DNA of 64,000 bases from Pseudoips prasinana. Its lineage: Eukaryota; Arthropoda; Insecta; Lepidoptera; Nolidae. Below, one piece after another: positions 11,640 through 22,036 of this stretch (positions are counted from its first letter, which is position 1; every line of letters begins with the position of its first letter). The notes beneath the pieces were generated by a model that had not been told where the DNA came from, ran no database searches, and was given only the letters and a program-made list of their open reading frames with translations. A program made the translations under genes and the position numbers. The DNA is taken from the NCBI GenBank assembly GCA_951640165.1, contig OX621237.1, positions 4,216,001 through 4,280,000 on the forward strand, in the 5' to 3' direction.

Positions 11640-12590
11640 TCGGCTACGGCAGCCAGTCTTAATGGAAACTAGCCATATGCGCGGAATATATAGGGCACAA
11701 GTGTGTGCGCAAACACAGGGGCAATTTCTATTCTATCACTCGCATGATCCGGTGGGACGACTAGCGACATAATCGAAAAAAGGTCAGGTTCAGGACCTTT
11801 CTTTTTTTATTAAAAAAATATTAAAATCACTTTAGCCCCGGCCTGGGATTTGAACCATGGACCTCGTTATCTGCGATTGAACACGATACCGATCGACCAT
11901 CGAGGCTAGATACTCTCACCGGTCCGGTGGGACGTCTAACGACATGATCGGAAAAAGGTCAGGTACAGGACCTTTCTTTTTTTATAAAAAAATATTAAAA
12001 TCACTTTAGCCCCGGCCTGGGATTTGAACCATGGACCTCGTTATTTTCGGTTGAACACGTTACCGATCGACCATCGAGGCTAGATACTCTCACCGGTCCG
12101 GTGGGACGACTAACGACATGATCGGAAAAAGGTCAGGTACAGGACCTTTCTTTTTTTATTTAAATCACCTTTGCCCCGCCTGGGATTTGAACCATGGACC
12201 TCGTTATCTTCGGTTGAATACGTTACCGATCGACCATCGAGGCTAGATACTCTCACCGGTCCGGTGGGACGACTAACGACATGATCAGAAAAAGGTCAGG
12301 TACAGGACCTTTATTTTTTTTATTAAAATCACTTTTGCCCCGGCCTGGGATTTAAGTCATGGACATCGTTATCTTCGGTTGAACACGCTACCGATCGACC
12401 ATCGAGGCTAGATACTCTCACCGGTCCGTTGGGACGACTAGCGACATGATCGGAAAAAGGTCAGGTACAGGACCTTTCCTTTTTTATTAAAATCACTTTT
12501 GCCCCGACCAGGGATTTGAACCCATGACCTCGTTATCTGCGATTGAACACGCTACCGATTGACCAACGAGGCTAGATACTCACACCGGTC
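11640..12590 (-). mobile_element. tRNA-derived SINE3 expanded into a tandem array
   Basis: The single-copy form of this SINE is seen at 57.4 kb. Here the segment from GGTGGGACGACTAACGACAT through a tRNA-like head (minus strand) is repeated. Units start near 11745, 11921, 12095, 12258 and 12423 and end near 12586, a period of about 163-176 bp. Each unit keeps TGGGATTTGAACCATGGACC (a reversed box B) and GACCATCGAGGCTAGATACT (a reversed box A region). The part at 11640-11744 is the SINE tail (CCAATTTCGGCTACGGCAGC). Units differ by small indels in the poly-T/poly-A section, so they are not newly amplified. Confidence 0.75.
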
Positions 12591-12606
12591 TCTAAGCGAT
12601 CGGCGA

Positions 12607-12800
12607 GGTTAATCAACTAGGCTCGCGGTCATTCCATAGATGGCTGACCGCTCAAGTGTTTTAGTTTCTGAGCGTCTCCGTCCTTCTGAAGGCACGTAGT
12701 CGTCGGCCCCGGTTGTAGTCATTAGACAACAGTCGGGAAGCCATTTCAGAGGCCTACTGTTCGGCTTGTAGAACTCTGGAACTAAGCTAACCACTGCCCT
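12607..12800 (+). repeat. Repeat family G, copy 2
   Basis: ACTAGGCTCGCGGTCATTCC, CATAGATGGCTGACCGCTCA and GGCCCCGGTTGTAGTCATTA parallel the copy at 7.8 kb. Its right end merges into the left arm of the palindrome at 12801. Confidence 0.5.
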
Positions 12801-13022
12801 TACGATAACTAAGTAATGAAGTACTTATCTGCGATCGCCGTAAGTATGACTTTATGGTCCCACCGTCCCCTTTTTATCATCGGACCACGCGCACTCGCAG
12901 TAAGGTATACGGATGAACCTTACTGCGAGTGCGCGTGGTCCGATGATAAAAAGGGGACGGTGGCACCATAAAGTCATACTTACGGCGATCGCAGATAAGT
13001 ACTTCATTACTTAGTTATCGTA
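12801..13022. repeat. Near-perfect 222-bp palindrome
   Basis: The left arm (12801-12906) and right arm (12917-13022) are inverted copies, with a single apparent substitution (TCCCACC versus TGGCACC region) and a 10-base spacer (ATACGGATGA). It contains an 18-base G/C-rich core (ACGCGCACTCGC and its complement). It lies between family G and a LINE 3' end, and no flanking duplication is apparent. A transcript would form a stem of about 106 bp. Confidence 0.9.
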
Positions 13023-13023
13023 A

Positions 13024-13290
13024 CCTGGAAGCGATCTCGTCAAGCACGGTTCACTTTCAGCGTTCATACATCCCACGGACGTGCCGGCTCTGGAATGAAT
13101 TACCTGCTGCGGTGTTTCCCCAGCGCTACGACATGTCCTTCTTCAAACGAGGTTTAAAAAGAGTATTAATATCACGGTAGGCAGCGGTTTGCTGTGCCCC
13201 CTGGCACTGCTAATGACCATGAGCAGCGGTTACCACTTACCATCAGGTGGGCCGCTAGCTCGTCTGCTTACTAAGGCAAAAAAAAAAATC
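13024..13290 (+). pseudogene. LINE 3' end with RT C-terminus
   Basis: In one frame the sequence encodes HFQRSYIPRTCRLWNELPAA and then VFPQRYDMSFFKRGLKRVL before a stop. This is the conserved C-terminus of CR1/Jockey-type lepidopteran LINE polymerases. The 3' UTR follows (CCACTTACCATCAGGTGGGC, GCTCGTCTGCTTACTAAGGC) and ends in poly-A at about 13278-13288. The copy is strongly 5'-truncated, its upstream side being the palindrome. Confidence 0.8.
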
Positions 13291-13324
13291 AGTTTAGAAC
13301 ATTCTACGTCAAGCTAAATATCAC

Positions 13325-13475
13325 AGATCTAAATATCTTGGGACAACTAACTCACTGCCATCTGATCCCAAACTAGACCGATCTTGTACTATAACAACCG
13401 GATAACTAATAAACACTCTTATATATTTCCAAATACATAAATATTACAGATAAATTACACCTAGACAGACCAATT
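13325..13475 (-). mobile_element. SINE2, left part (split by transposon)
   Basis: GGGACAACTAACTCACTGCC, CATCTGATCCCAAACTAGAC and TTACACCTAGACAGAC follow the minus SINE2 order. The copy resumes at 17137 after the 3.66-kb insertion. Confidence 0.7.
13472..13475. repeat. Putative 4-bp target-site duplication (left)
   Basis: AATT immediately precedes the left TIR, and AATT follows the right TIR at 17133-17136. Confidence 0.55.
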
Positions 13476-13503
13476 GGACGTAGTTACACGAAAAGGATCC
13501 AAT
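13476..13503 (+). repeat. Left terminal inverted repeat
   Basis: The motif starts GGACGTAGTTACACGAAAAG and is followed by GATCCAAT. It matches the reverse complement of 17105-17132 at 27 of 28 positions. Confidence 0.85.
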
Positions 13504-13611
13504 GGTCAAAAATGAGTTAAATATACCAAACTGATGATAAATATCAAAACTATCAGTCAGTAAAAAAGATCCACGCAAAAACATCTGTTTAACCCAAATG
13601 GGTTGGTTGGT

Positions 13612-13659
13612 TGGGTTGGTTCTGGGGTTGATTAATTAATCAACCCCAGAACCAACCCA
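13612..13659. repeat. 48-bp perfect palindrome without spacer
   Basis: TGGGTTGGTTCTGGGGTTGA and the following TTAA are directly followed by their exact reverse complement. The centre is ATTAATTAAT. It lies in the left subterminal region of the transposon. Confidence 0.9.
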
Positions 13660-14178
13660 CTTGTATGAAACGTTGAAAAATAAAATCACATTAAACAATC
13701 CAACCTTCATGGTTCTTGATCAGTATTACCAACCGATTTAGTAAAAGGAATCAAAGAGTCTGGATTATTGTTGCGTAATTACAATTTGTTCTTCACCAAT
13801 ACTTTAATAAATACACTAAAACGATCCAGTATGTCTGGAACTTTTATCTGAATACGCTTACACTTAAATAAAACAGTTATAAGAATCCAAAATGCATGGA
13901 TCCTTTTCGATAAATGGATTTTCGTTTATTATTCCAATAAATCTGTCAACGAAAATGATCCAGCCTGTTTGGTTAATATTAATTGATTTCTAAATCAATT
14001 TAAATCATTCTCTAAAAACTGACTATTTGGGCTCTCTCGCTTATTACTAAACTTAGATTCATACTTTATTCCTAAGTAAAAACCAAAATAAATCAAAGAT
14101 TACTACTGACAGGTAAGAAATAGTAGTAATTTATTGAAATTAATGGTCACCCCAAATAAATGGTAACACTGCAAAACA

Positions 14179-14950
14179 TTGCATTGCATTTCACCTTGTC
14201 GGGATTGGACTTCTTCGTCAGAATTAGACGTTTCTGTGAATAATTTTGTTGCAACTGAAATGAAGAGGATTGATAGCATTATGTCTTGTGTGTTAGATGA
14301 TCGAAAAACTATTACAGGAGATCTAGAGCCAGGTAAGTTTAATCATTTGAACTTATTTATAACATAAAAGTTAAAACGCTTACTGGTTGACTATTGTTAT
14401 GTTATAACTATTGTTGCACGACAGGTGTAACTTTTACACGAAATCAATATTAAAAAGGCTGTAATGTATGTGTTTTTTGTTTTATAGCTGTGTATTAAGT
14501 GTAATAACTGTGTTCTTTATTTGACAGGTGATAATAATGAGTGGAGAGTGAATGCTCCAAATAAGACAATTAGTAATAGTGAACAAAATGAAGGTATGAG
14601 TTCATAGAACGTTAAAATTATTGACATACACTTTTGTTGCAAACTTAAACACGCTTTTCTTTGCTTTGCAGCTGAAAGCTCTGTCTATCTTTTAATATTT
14701 AATTAATATTTAAAAAAAAGCAAAGGCAAGCCTATTTATTAATATATTTCAGAATGATCTCATTTTATTGTGGCCTAACGGCAAAGAAATCCCTCAAGCT
14801 AAGGTTGATGATTTGATGTCAATATTAGACATTATTCCAAGAGATTGTCATGATTTTTACACATCATTAAAGGGGAATAAAACCATTGTAGAAGACATAG
14901 ATGGCTATGATGGAGAACTAGATTTTGTCCCCGAGGAGACTGAAAACTAG
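14179..14950 (+). pseudogene. Exon-like blocks of an unrecognised transposon gene
   Basis: Block 1 ends at 14332 with a good donor (AG|GTAAGT). Block 2 is 14528-14593 between TTGACAG and GTATGAG and joins block 1 in phase, giving DLEPGDNNEWRVNAPNKT. Block 3, ending with a stop at 14950, encodes LILLWPNGKEIPQAKVDD, FYTSLKGNKTIVEDIDG and an acidic end. An acceptor at 14752 precedes it, but the phase carried from block 2 does not fit that acceptor. Either the gene is degraded or another splice site is used. The protein matches nothing I recognise. Its location inside TIRs suggests a transposon-encoded or captured gene. Confidence 0.45.
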
Positions 14951-15004
14951 AAGGCTGATTCTTGTGGAGTTAACTATCAAGCATCCTATTACTTAACGCC
15001 ACAT

Positions 15005-15752
15005 GTGCCACGCCATTCGCTACAATGTTCGATGGCCTCAGCAGAGTCTCTCAACAAGTGGGTCTGAAAATGAACATGGATAAGACGAAAATCATGTCAA
15101 ACATCCATGTTGCAACCACTCTAGTTAAGGTTGGAGACTGCACTCGAAGTTGTAGAGAACTATATTTACATAGGACAGACCATCCAACTAGGTAGGTTCA
15201 ACTTCGAAAAGGACGTCAATCGTAGAATCCAACTCGGCTGGGCAGCGTTCGGGAAGCTATGTAATATCTTCACGTCCCAAATACCGCAGTGTCTCAAGTC
15301 GAAAGTCTTCGACCAGTGTGTGTTGCCAGTGATGACTTACGGAACAGAGACGTGGTCGCTCACTATGGGCCTTATCAGGCGGCTCAAGGTCACCCAAAGA
15401 GCAACGGAAAGGGCTATGCTTGGAATTTCCGTGCGAGATCGAATCAGAAATATTCAGATCCGCAGCCGAACCAAAGCAGCCAACATTGCCCAAAGAATTG
15501 CCAAACTAAAGTGCCAGTGGGCAGAGCACATAGTTCGTAAAACCGACGGCCGATGGGGCAGAAAGTTTCTCGAGTGGCGACCACGAACCGGAAGACGCAG
15601 CGTGGGCAGGCCCCCTACAAGGTGGACCGACGCGGGTCGCGGGACGCCGCTGGATGCGGGCAACGCAGGACCAGCTATTGTGGAGATCCTTGGGGGAGGC
15701 CTTTGTCCAGCATTGGACGTCTTTCGGCTGATATGATGATGACAAGAGCCAA
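15005..15752 (+). pseudogene. RTE-clade retrotransposon, 5'-truncated copy (RT C-terminus)
   Basis: Coding begins around 15025 (MFDGLSRVSQQVGLKMNMDK) and continues with YIYIGQTIQLGRFNFEKDVN, RRIQLGWAAFGKL, VFDQCVLPVMTYGTETWSL and RTGRRSVGRPPTRWTD. This is the thumb and C-terminal region of lepidopteran RTE polymerases. Frame changes occur near 15100 and after GRPPTRWTD. The 3' end is typical (GTCCAGCATTGGACGTCTTT, then TGATATGATGATGA). It is inserted in the DNA transposon just after the exon-like block. The 5' boundary is uncertain (14945-15010). Confidence 0.85.
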
Positions 15753-15817
15753 GCTAGAAACAACCTCTTCTAAATATTAATAAATGTAAAAAGACCTCTT
15801 CTGTTATGAATATTAAA

Positions 15818-15869
15818 TAAGTCAAAAATAAAACTTCTTATATCTATAAGAAGTTTTATTTTTGACTTA
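15818..15869. repeat. Perfect 23-bp-arm hairpin
   Basis: TAAGTCAAAAATAAAACTTC plus TTA at 15818-15840 is exactly inverted at 15847-15869, with a 6-base spacer. It lies shortly downstream of the RTE 3' end. Confidence 0.85.
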
Positions 15870-15936
15870 GTTAATTTTTACAGGTTAATTTTATTTTGTT
15901 TAAGTGTATTGTAACATTTAAGTATACTGAGTAGTC

Positions 15937-17093
15937 AATCTTTATGTAAACAAGTGTCCTCTCTATATTGATATAGACGACATCGTCGATGATTAAGGTG
16001 AAGTTACGATAATAATAATTAAAATATAATGTATAATCTGAGAAGTTGTTTTGTTATAGTTTTGTTATTTTGTTTCGTTGATTTTGAGATGTTTGTGATG
16101 CCATATTTAAGATTAAGGTTTAATTAAAATTATTAAAGCAGAATTAATGTTTTTGTCAATCTTTATGTAAACAGGTGTCCTCTCTATACTGATATAGACG
16201 ACATCTTAATTTTTTATCCCAAAGAAAATGGAAGACTGAGAGATAATTAAGGTGAAGTAATGATAATAATAATTAAAATATAATGCAAAATTTGAGAATT
16301 TGTTTTGTTGCTTTTGTAATTTTGTTTTGTTGATTTTGAGATGTTTGTGATGCCATAGGTATTTAAGATTAAGATTTAATTAAAATAATTAAAACAGAAT
16401 AAATGTTTTTATTTAATGGTATACGTTTTTCATTCAGAATATATAACTTGGGGCGTTTTAACGAAATTAAGACTCGAGCATGCGCTATGGAAAATGTAAT
16501 TTAGCGAAAAGGATCCAACCTTATCAATTAACATATAACTCGGAAAATACAACACTATGCTTGTTTGTACTATTAAGAATAATAAAGTTTTATTATTCCA
16601 CACACAGTATCATACTTTCAATAAATTTTAAAATTAATACCAATGAAGAAATATCTTCCTAACTTCAAACATCAATATCTCCAAAAATATAAGGCAAATT
16701 TTGATAGGTTGTTATGTTGATTTTAAGATTTTGTTTTGTTGATTTTTAGATGTTTGTCTTGCCATGCGTAAGGTTAAGGTTTAATCAAACTAGTTAAAAC
16801 AAAATAATTGTATTTTATTCCATGGAATAGTTTTTTAAACACAATTTATTACTTGGGGCATTTTAACGGAATTGGGACTAGAGCTTGCGCTGTAGAAACT
16901 GTAATTTAACGAAAAGGATCCAGGTGCATAAATTTACATATAATTTACAAAATACAATACTAAGCTTGGGTAGACTATTAACAATAAAAAAGTGTTATTA
17001 TTCCACACACAGTATCATACTTTCAATAAATTTTAAAATTAATACCTATGAAGAAATATCTTCCAAACTTCAAACGTCAATATCTCCAAAGTA
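15937..17093. repeat. Duplicated internal segments of the DNA transposon
   Basis: GTCAATCTTTATGTAAACA with GTGTCCTCTCTATA and GATATAGACGACATC occurs at 15937 and again near 16155. A second pair, ACTTGGGGC..TTTTAACG with GAAAAGGATCCA and CACACAGTATCATACTTTC, occurs at 16447-16685 and 16853-17093. GATGTTTGTGATGCCAT-type motifs appear three times. The right end of the transposon has therefore grown by segmental tandem duplication. Confidence 0.7.
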
Positions 17094-17104
17094 ACTTTGT
17101 GTGG

Positions 17105-17132
17105 ATTGGATCATTTTCGTGTAACTACGTCC
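17105..17132 (-). repeat. Right terminal inverted repeat
   Basis: The plus strand reads ATTGGATCATTTTCGTGTAA and then CTACGTCC, the inverse of the left terminus with one mismatch. Confidence 0.85.
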
Positions 17133-17136
17133 AATT

Positions 17137-17225
17137 AATAATCGTAATCATCCCACAAAGATTTGTCCTGGATGGGGATTGAACCCACGACCTTTAGCTT
17201 AGCAGTCAAGGTCACTAACTGAATG
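17137..17225 (-). mobile_element. SINE2, right part with tRNA-like head
   Basis: CACAAAGATTTGTCCTGGAT, a reversed box B (GGGGATTGAACCCACGACC) and TTAGCAGTCAAGGTCACTAA complete the copy begun at 13325. Confidence 0.75.
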
Positions 17226-20204
17226 CCCTATTGCGAATTTACAATACATTAAAAAACGTTAACTAATAAAAGATTTTTCAGTTTTCAGTTACATCTGTAT
17301 TTAACTGTATATCTACAGCGTTGGACCGATTATATTACAGAAAAAACCCCGAGTCTATAACTGCAAATACATATAGGTGTTAGTCCAATACTCCCAAGAG
17401 GCAGAAGTCTACGTCACCATGCCAGGTAGGCAAGTCCATTGACTCAATAAACTTTCGAAGTGTCTAACATTTTTTGCGTATAGCTTCTGACAGCGCAGTC
17501 AAAGGTTACATAATTTAATTCCCAAATAATGGGTACTGCAAATACCAAACAGTCATCTTAAGAAGCATTTACAATTTAACGGGTTATCCTACGAAATACA
17601 TGAATAACTATAATTACACGCGTAAGTATAGAATACACTGTTCCGGGTCCCGATCAGATCAGAGTTATGAATAGGCAATTTACTCCTGTACATCTCAGTG
17701 TACCGACGTCTTCATACTAAATAAACTACACCAATCAACGTATTCAAAATGCTTATAAAGTACCAAACACTGTAACTTTAACTCCAACAAATATAACTTT
17801 ACCGTCTCTCAACTTACTTTGGTGGATATCTTCAATTGGAATGAAGAGCTAAAGATTCTTCCTCCATAGCACGTGTTGGTCTGTAGATGTATGTAAGTAC
17901 GCACCAATTCACAATAGAGTCTGACAATTGAAAATTTTTCGTTTATAAAAACATCAGACATCGCACATAGCTTGAATAGAAACGTCAATAGTAAAGAGCA
18001 TCATTTGGACGCGCGCGCAAACCTTTCTCACAAACTTCTTTTTACTCCCCGAAAACTACAAATAACCCTTATTGGTTTTAAATAAAGTTCTAAATGGTAA
18101 TCATCTAGTTTTTTATGTATGCAAATAACATAACATTCGCCTGTAACGGCTGATTTATGATGTGGTTCGGACACCCAAGGAACAAAAACTTGGTATCAAT
18201 AGAACAAGAAACACAAATGAATGCCAGTTACAATACACACTGTAATTGTTTAGACAAAGGCATTAACTTCAGATTCATTGTGTCTAACTAACTTATTAAT
18301 TCGAACTAACTTTAAACTTTAACTTAGGGCAAAAGAGTCTAAATTAACGAGCAAGAAGAAGGTTGTTATAGCTTTAAGGGTTTGGAATGAGTGAAGTAAT
18401 ATCTTGAACCATCAAAGCTTTCGCCGATGATTCTAAAGTTAATTTTTATGACATCTATACACAAAAGATGTACATTATGAAAGAAAAGACATTCCAAAGG
18501 CGTGTCAACTATTCTTAACTGTTGTTTTAAGGTCCTTCGACGTTCACTGTGTGCTATTGAAAATTTGGTAACTACATTACTTTTACATTGTTTGAAACAA
18601 AACTGTTTGTGGATATTTAATTATTCTTTCTTCTTCTTTGTTATCTTAAATTTGTTGGAGGTCACAGTGGACAATAATGTTGTAATTATCTTGTACAGAA
18701 CTATCAGTTTTAGCTATAATAACTTTAGGTTCGTTTTAGCTTGAGATTTCATAATGTCTTGCTGTTTCGGAACCACAGTAATGAGTATTGTATAATTTGC
18801 TGAAGACATAATGGGGACGCTTTGCTCACAGAAAATAGATAAATGCAGTTGGTTCTGGAAAATTTTACGGTAAGTACCATTTTGACAATACAATACTGAA
18901 AAAAAGGTTTTTTTTTGTAAGACATGACGGCTTTTTCTTCTGTTTTATGTTAATATTTAGAAGCATACTTATGAAACGTAGATGCATGATTTACAATGAC
19001 ATTATGCAGTTTAGTAACAGTTTTAGTGCGCTGTAAAGTATTACTTCACAAAGTATAATTATCCATTCATTACCAAATCACTTATCAACACAGAAAAACT
19101 TATTCTCTGAGTATACGACTTCAGAATCTATAGGGCCTCCGAAGGAATTATCGATAAGAATCCACAATTGATCTACTTTCATTTGCATAATTCCAATTTC
19201 GATTTAAATAGTTGGATTCTCAATCATAACTTTGAGAACGGACCGTGAAAGCGAATTTTAAATTTTCCGCGAAGACGAGAGAGAAAAAAGAAAATAGAAA
19301 AAAAAAACAATCAATTAGGTGAACTGTCATTGGCAGTGGCAAGGGAGAATGATAAAAGTCCAAGTTACACAAAGATGTTCGTTATAGCGACCCAAGAGAT
19401 CATTGATTATTGATTTGGTTCGAATAACTTTGGTAGAAAGTATTGTTTGGTATATGTATGAGATAGATTTTCTTGGTGATGCGGTATTAAATAAGGATAA
19501 TCTTCTTGCTAACGGATTTGATAATGTTTTTGTTTCTACATTATACCTTTATGTGCAGTGGGTTCTACGTGATAATATAAACTTAGCTTTTTTACCTTTA
19601 ATACATACTAATGTTATTACTTTTTCATTTACTTGACTTTGAAGGACTCATCGTCCACATGCTGCAATGATTCCAGTAACGACAACCTGATATAGCCCAG
19701 TGACTACTGGGCACATCTTAATGTGCCACGAAATTCAACCACGTGTTCTCAGACAAATTCCACGCCTAAGGTTTTACCTAGGCAATTGCTTACGGACCAT
19801 TGCTTAAATTATTCAGTAACAACTGCTGAAGCAAAAGTTCCAAAACATTTTTCTACAATAAATCGTTGCCGATATTATATTCACACCCAACTAACCTATC
19901 CGCTAATTGCACAAAACATACCCAACACAAACAAACAGAGACACAAAAGACAGATTAGGGCACATCCAGATCGTATTTAAGATAAACGAGTATTTCGCTA
20001 AGTACAGCTTAAGATCGAAGTTGATAAAGGGCAGATGTATTGGTTCTGACGTCATATTGTCTGTTTTTTGTGTAACAGATAGGGAGATGTTGGTATTACA
20101 AGCAACGTTTAGTGTGTTATGCAATGTTTTATATATTTTTGAAGCAGTACCTACTGGCCTATACATTTGGAAATAAAAATAAAATATATGTTTATATCAT
20201 ACTA
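17226..20204. other. Largest unique-looking stretch, no gene found
   Basis: About 3 kb of AT-rich sequence. Frames at 18502-18744 and 19403-19636 are short and hydrophobic, as expected from T-rich DNA. No splice-consistent coding series, no repeat landmark and no RNA gene was seen. It could be intronic or regulatory sequence of a flanking host gene outside the window. Confidence 0.45.
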
Positions 20205-20555
20205 GCTATGCCCCGCGGTTTCACCCGCGGCAAAGTAGTTTTGGCGTAAAATACCGTGGCGATAGAAACTTTTGCATTTATAATATTAGTAGTATGTGTA
20301 CCTTTAGCGGTTTTGGTAGTGCACGCCGGAATAGCTCGCAGATGGTAGATTGTTTCCTACTTACTTGACAATTATCGTCATATAGTGACAATTCACACAA
20401 TATCTTTATAAATTGTAGTCTTTGTGTTATTCTGATGTATATGCTATATTATTGTAAAGTTTCATTAGAATCCATTCAGTAGTTTTTACGTGAAAGAGTA
20501 ACAAACATCCATCCATCCATACTTACAAACTTTCGCGTTTATAACATTAGTAAGA
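20205..20555 (+). repeat. Repeat family K1
   Basis: It begins CTAGCTATGCCCCGCGGTTT and CACCCGCGGC, and ends with GTAACAAACATCCATCCATC, AACTTTCGCGTTTATAACAT and TAGTAAGATTAG. This is a very common lepidopteran repeat type. Copies also lie at 40.9, 42.5, 42.6, 58.4 and 59.5 kb. Similar ends have been linked to Helitron-like or SINE elements, and I cannot decide between them. Confidence 0.65.
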
Positions 20556-20619
20556 TTAGAAAAAAATAAGAATACTCTTTCAGACATATTTAAAATATAA
20601 TAAGAATACTGTTTTCACC

Positions 20620-20690
20620 TATTTGAGAACCCACGACCTCCGGCTTAGCAGTTAGAGTCACTAACCACTAGACCAAATCAAATCAATCAA
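20620..20690 (-). mobile_element. SINE2 head fragment
   Basis: GAGAACCCACGACCTCCGGC followed by TTAGCAGTTAGAGTCACTAA and CCACTAGACC is the reversed tRNA-like head of SINE2. The body is missing. Confidence 0.6.
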
Positions 20691-20830
20691 ATCAATTTAT
20701 TAATTACGAACACAGGTACATTATTGACATTTTATGGTGTCATACAAATGTGAAGATCACTATGTCCAGCCGGTGAGGGCATGCAATTTTTTAAAGATGT
20801 AATGACATAATTAAATTACAACATAATATA
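20691..20830 (-). repeat. Probable LINE 3' tail
   Basis: On the minus strand it ends in AATAAATTGATTTGATTGAT with further GATTT units, i.e. a polyadenylation-like signal followed by a short tandem repeat. GTCATACAAATGTGAAGATC lies inside. No coding sequence remains. Confidence 0.4.
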
Positions 20831-21282
20831 TAAAAAAAAGAAATGTCATTAGCCAATGGGCTCGAAAATATTAATTTTTCTGTAAATAAGTTTATTTTTG
20901 TCGTTATAAGCCAAAAATAAACGACCGGTAAAAAATCTGGCGAGTCTGAAACAAGCTAAACCAAAGACTTTATTTTTTTACAAGTTCTTACCATTCAACA
21001 GACTCTCATAAAGCGACAGCTGAAGATAACTCCAGCCTACAGATATGACCCAGTTATATTCATCTTTTCACACAATACGTCCCAAACATTTATATCTGCA
21101 CAATAAAGCACAAACGCGTTTGATAATTGTACCGACAATGAGCCAATAGGATTAAGCCTTCGCGATACACTTCACCTAATTGGTAACAAAAGGCCGCCAT
21201 TTTTGGATGAACTTTGAATTTGGAGCTTAAAATTAGAATTTAGACTCCCACCTTTTAATGGTTTCAACGATTTTAAATTATA
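20831..21282. other. Unassigned sequence
   Basis: No gene or repeat recognised. Confidence 0.4.
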
Positions 21283-21389
21283 AGGGCAACTGCCACCTGT
21301 TCCCAAACTAGACACAGCCTGTAATATAGCAACACAACATACTTATATATTTCTAAATTCATACATATTATAGATGCGATACACCCAGA
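21283..21389 (-). mobile_element. SINE2, left part (split by hAT MITE)
   Basis: GGCAACTGCCACCTGTTCCC, AAACTAGACACAGCCTGTAA and GATGCGATACACCCAGA follow the minus SINE2 order. The copy resumes at 22037. Confidence 0.65.
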
Positions 21390-22036
21390 TAGTGTTGAAA
21401 ATTACTAAAGTGACTGAATTAGACTGACTGTCTTTTACGGTCAAATTGGTCAAAAATGGTCATTGACTGTCAAAAATAGTAATATTCAGTCAATTTGATT
21501 TTTGTAATATTTTAGTACCTTTTAAGTTTTTGTCGTTGATAAAAGTCTACAACTCCTAAATTGAAACAAAAAAGTGGTTTTTATGACTTATAGTATTATT
21601 ATATAGTGTTAATCATTGTACAGATGCTAGCACATCCAGCTACCCCAATCTGTCAAATTTCTTTTATAGATTTTCAAATTTAACACATAAGCATAAGGTT
21701 CACTTTCAATTGGGGAAATTTGACAGATTGGGGTAGCTTGATGTGCTGGCGTCTGTACATTTCTAATATTGCGTGCATTTAAGACAAAATGGCAACGTCG
21801 CATCGCCTCACGCATCGACTTTGATGTCGTCTTATCCTCTCATGTTATAATACAAAATAAAACGTTGCTTCATTTAAACTTGCATATAATTTGGGTACCT
21901 AAATAAATAAATAATTGGGTGGTCGAGAATAGACAATAATATTTGAGTCAAATTGACTGAATTTGACAGTAAGTGACCGGTCATTTAAGGTTTATGACAA
22001 TTGTGACTAGTCATATTCAGTCATTTGATATCCCTA
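21390..22036. mobile_element. hAT-type MITE, 647 bp
   Basis: The termini are TAGTGTTGAAAAT at the left and the inverse TAGGGATATCAAAT at the right, i.e. the TAGNG start typical of hAT elements. They are flanked by an 8-bp duplication (CACCCAGA at 21382-21389, CACCCAAA at 22037-22044), the hallmark length for hAT. Subterminal GACTGAAT/GGTCA motifs recur in both orientations. No transposase is encoded. It interrupts a SINE2 copy. Confidence 0.7.
21617..21759. repeat. Internal palindrome of the hAT MITE
   Basis: TGTACAGATGCTAGCACATC and AGCTACCCCAATCTGTCAAA at the left are inverted at the right with a few mismatches (TTTGACAGATTGGGGTAGCT, GATGTGCTGGCGTCTGTACA). The arms are about 44 bp with a spacer of about 55 bp. 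It could be a separate MITE nested within the hAT element. Confidence 0.75.

Larger units (their letters stand above)
13476..17132. mobile_element. 3.66-kb DNA transposon with 28-bp TIRs
   Basis: The left terminus 13476-13503 begins GGACGTAGTTACACGAAAAG. The right terminus 17105-17132 is its inverted copy with one mismatch. Subterminal motifs of the type CGAAAAGGATCCA recur near both ends. AATT flanks both sides and the host SINE2 resumes exactly afterwards, which establishes the boundaries. Inside are exon-like blocks, a secondary RTE insertion and duplicated right-end segments. No catalytic DDE/D motif is visible, so the superfamily is unresolved. A 4-bp duplication is compatible with Sola-type transposons, but this is only a suggestion. 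Confidence 0.75.

Noticed and set aside
11745..12590. CRISPR-like array
   Set aside because: Repeats are about 165-bp direct copies of a SINE without unique spacers, in eukaryotic DNA.
10161..15752. One RTE element split by everything between its 5' and 3' halves
   Set aside because: The 3' half lies inside the 13476-17132 transposon and begins downstream of where the 5' half stops, with different divergence. They are best read as separate copies.
20205..20555. Helitron with defined ends
   Set aside because: The family is repetitive, but I could not fix a TC start, a CTRR end with a 3' hairpin and AT target, so only a neutral family label is given.
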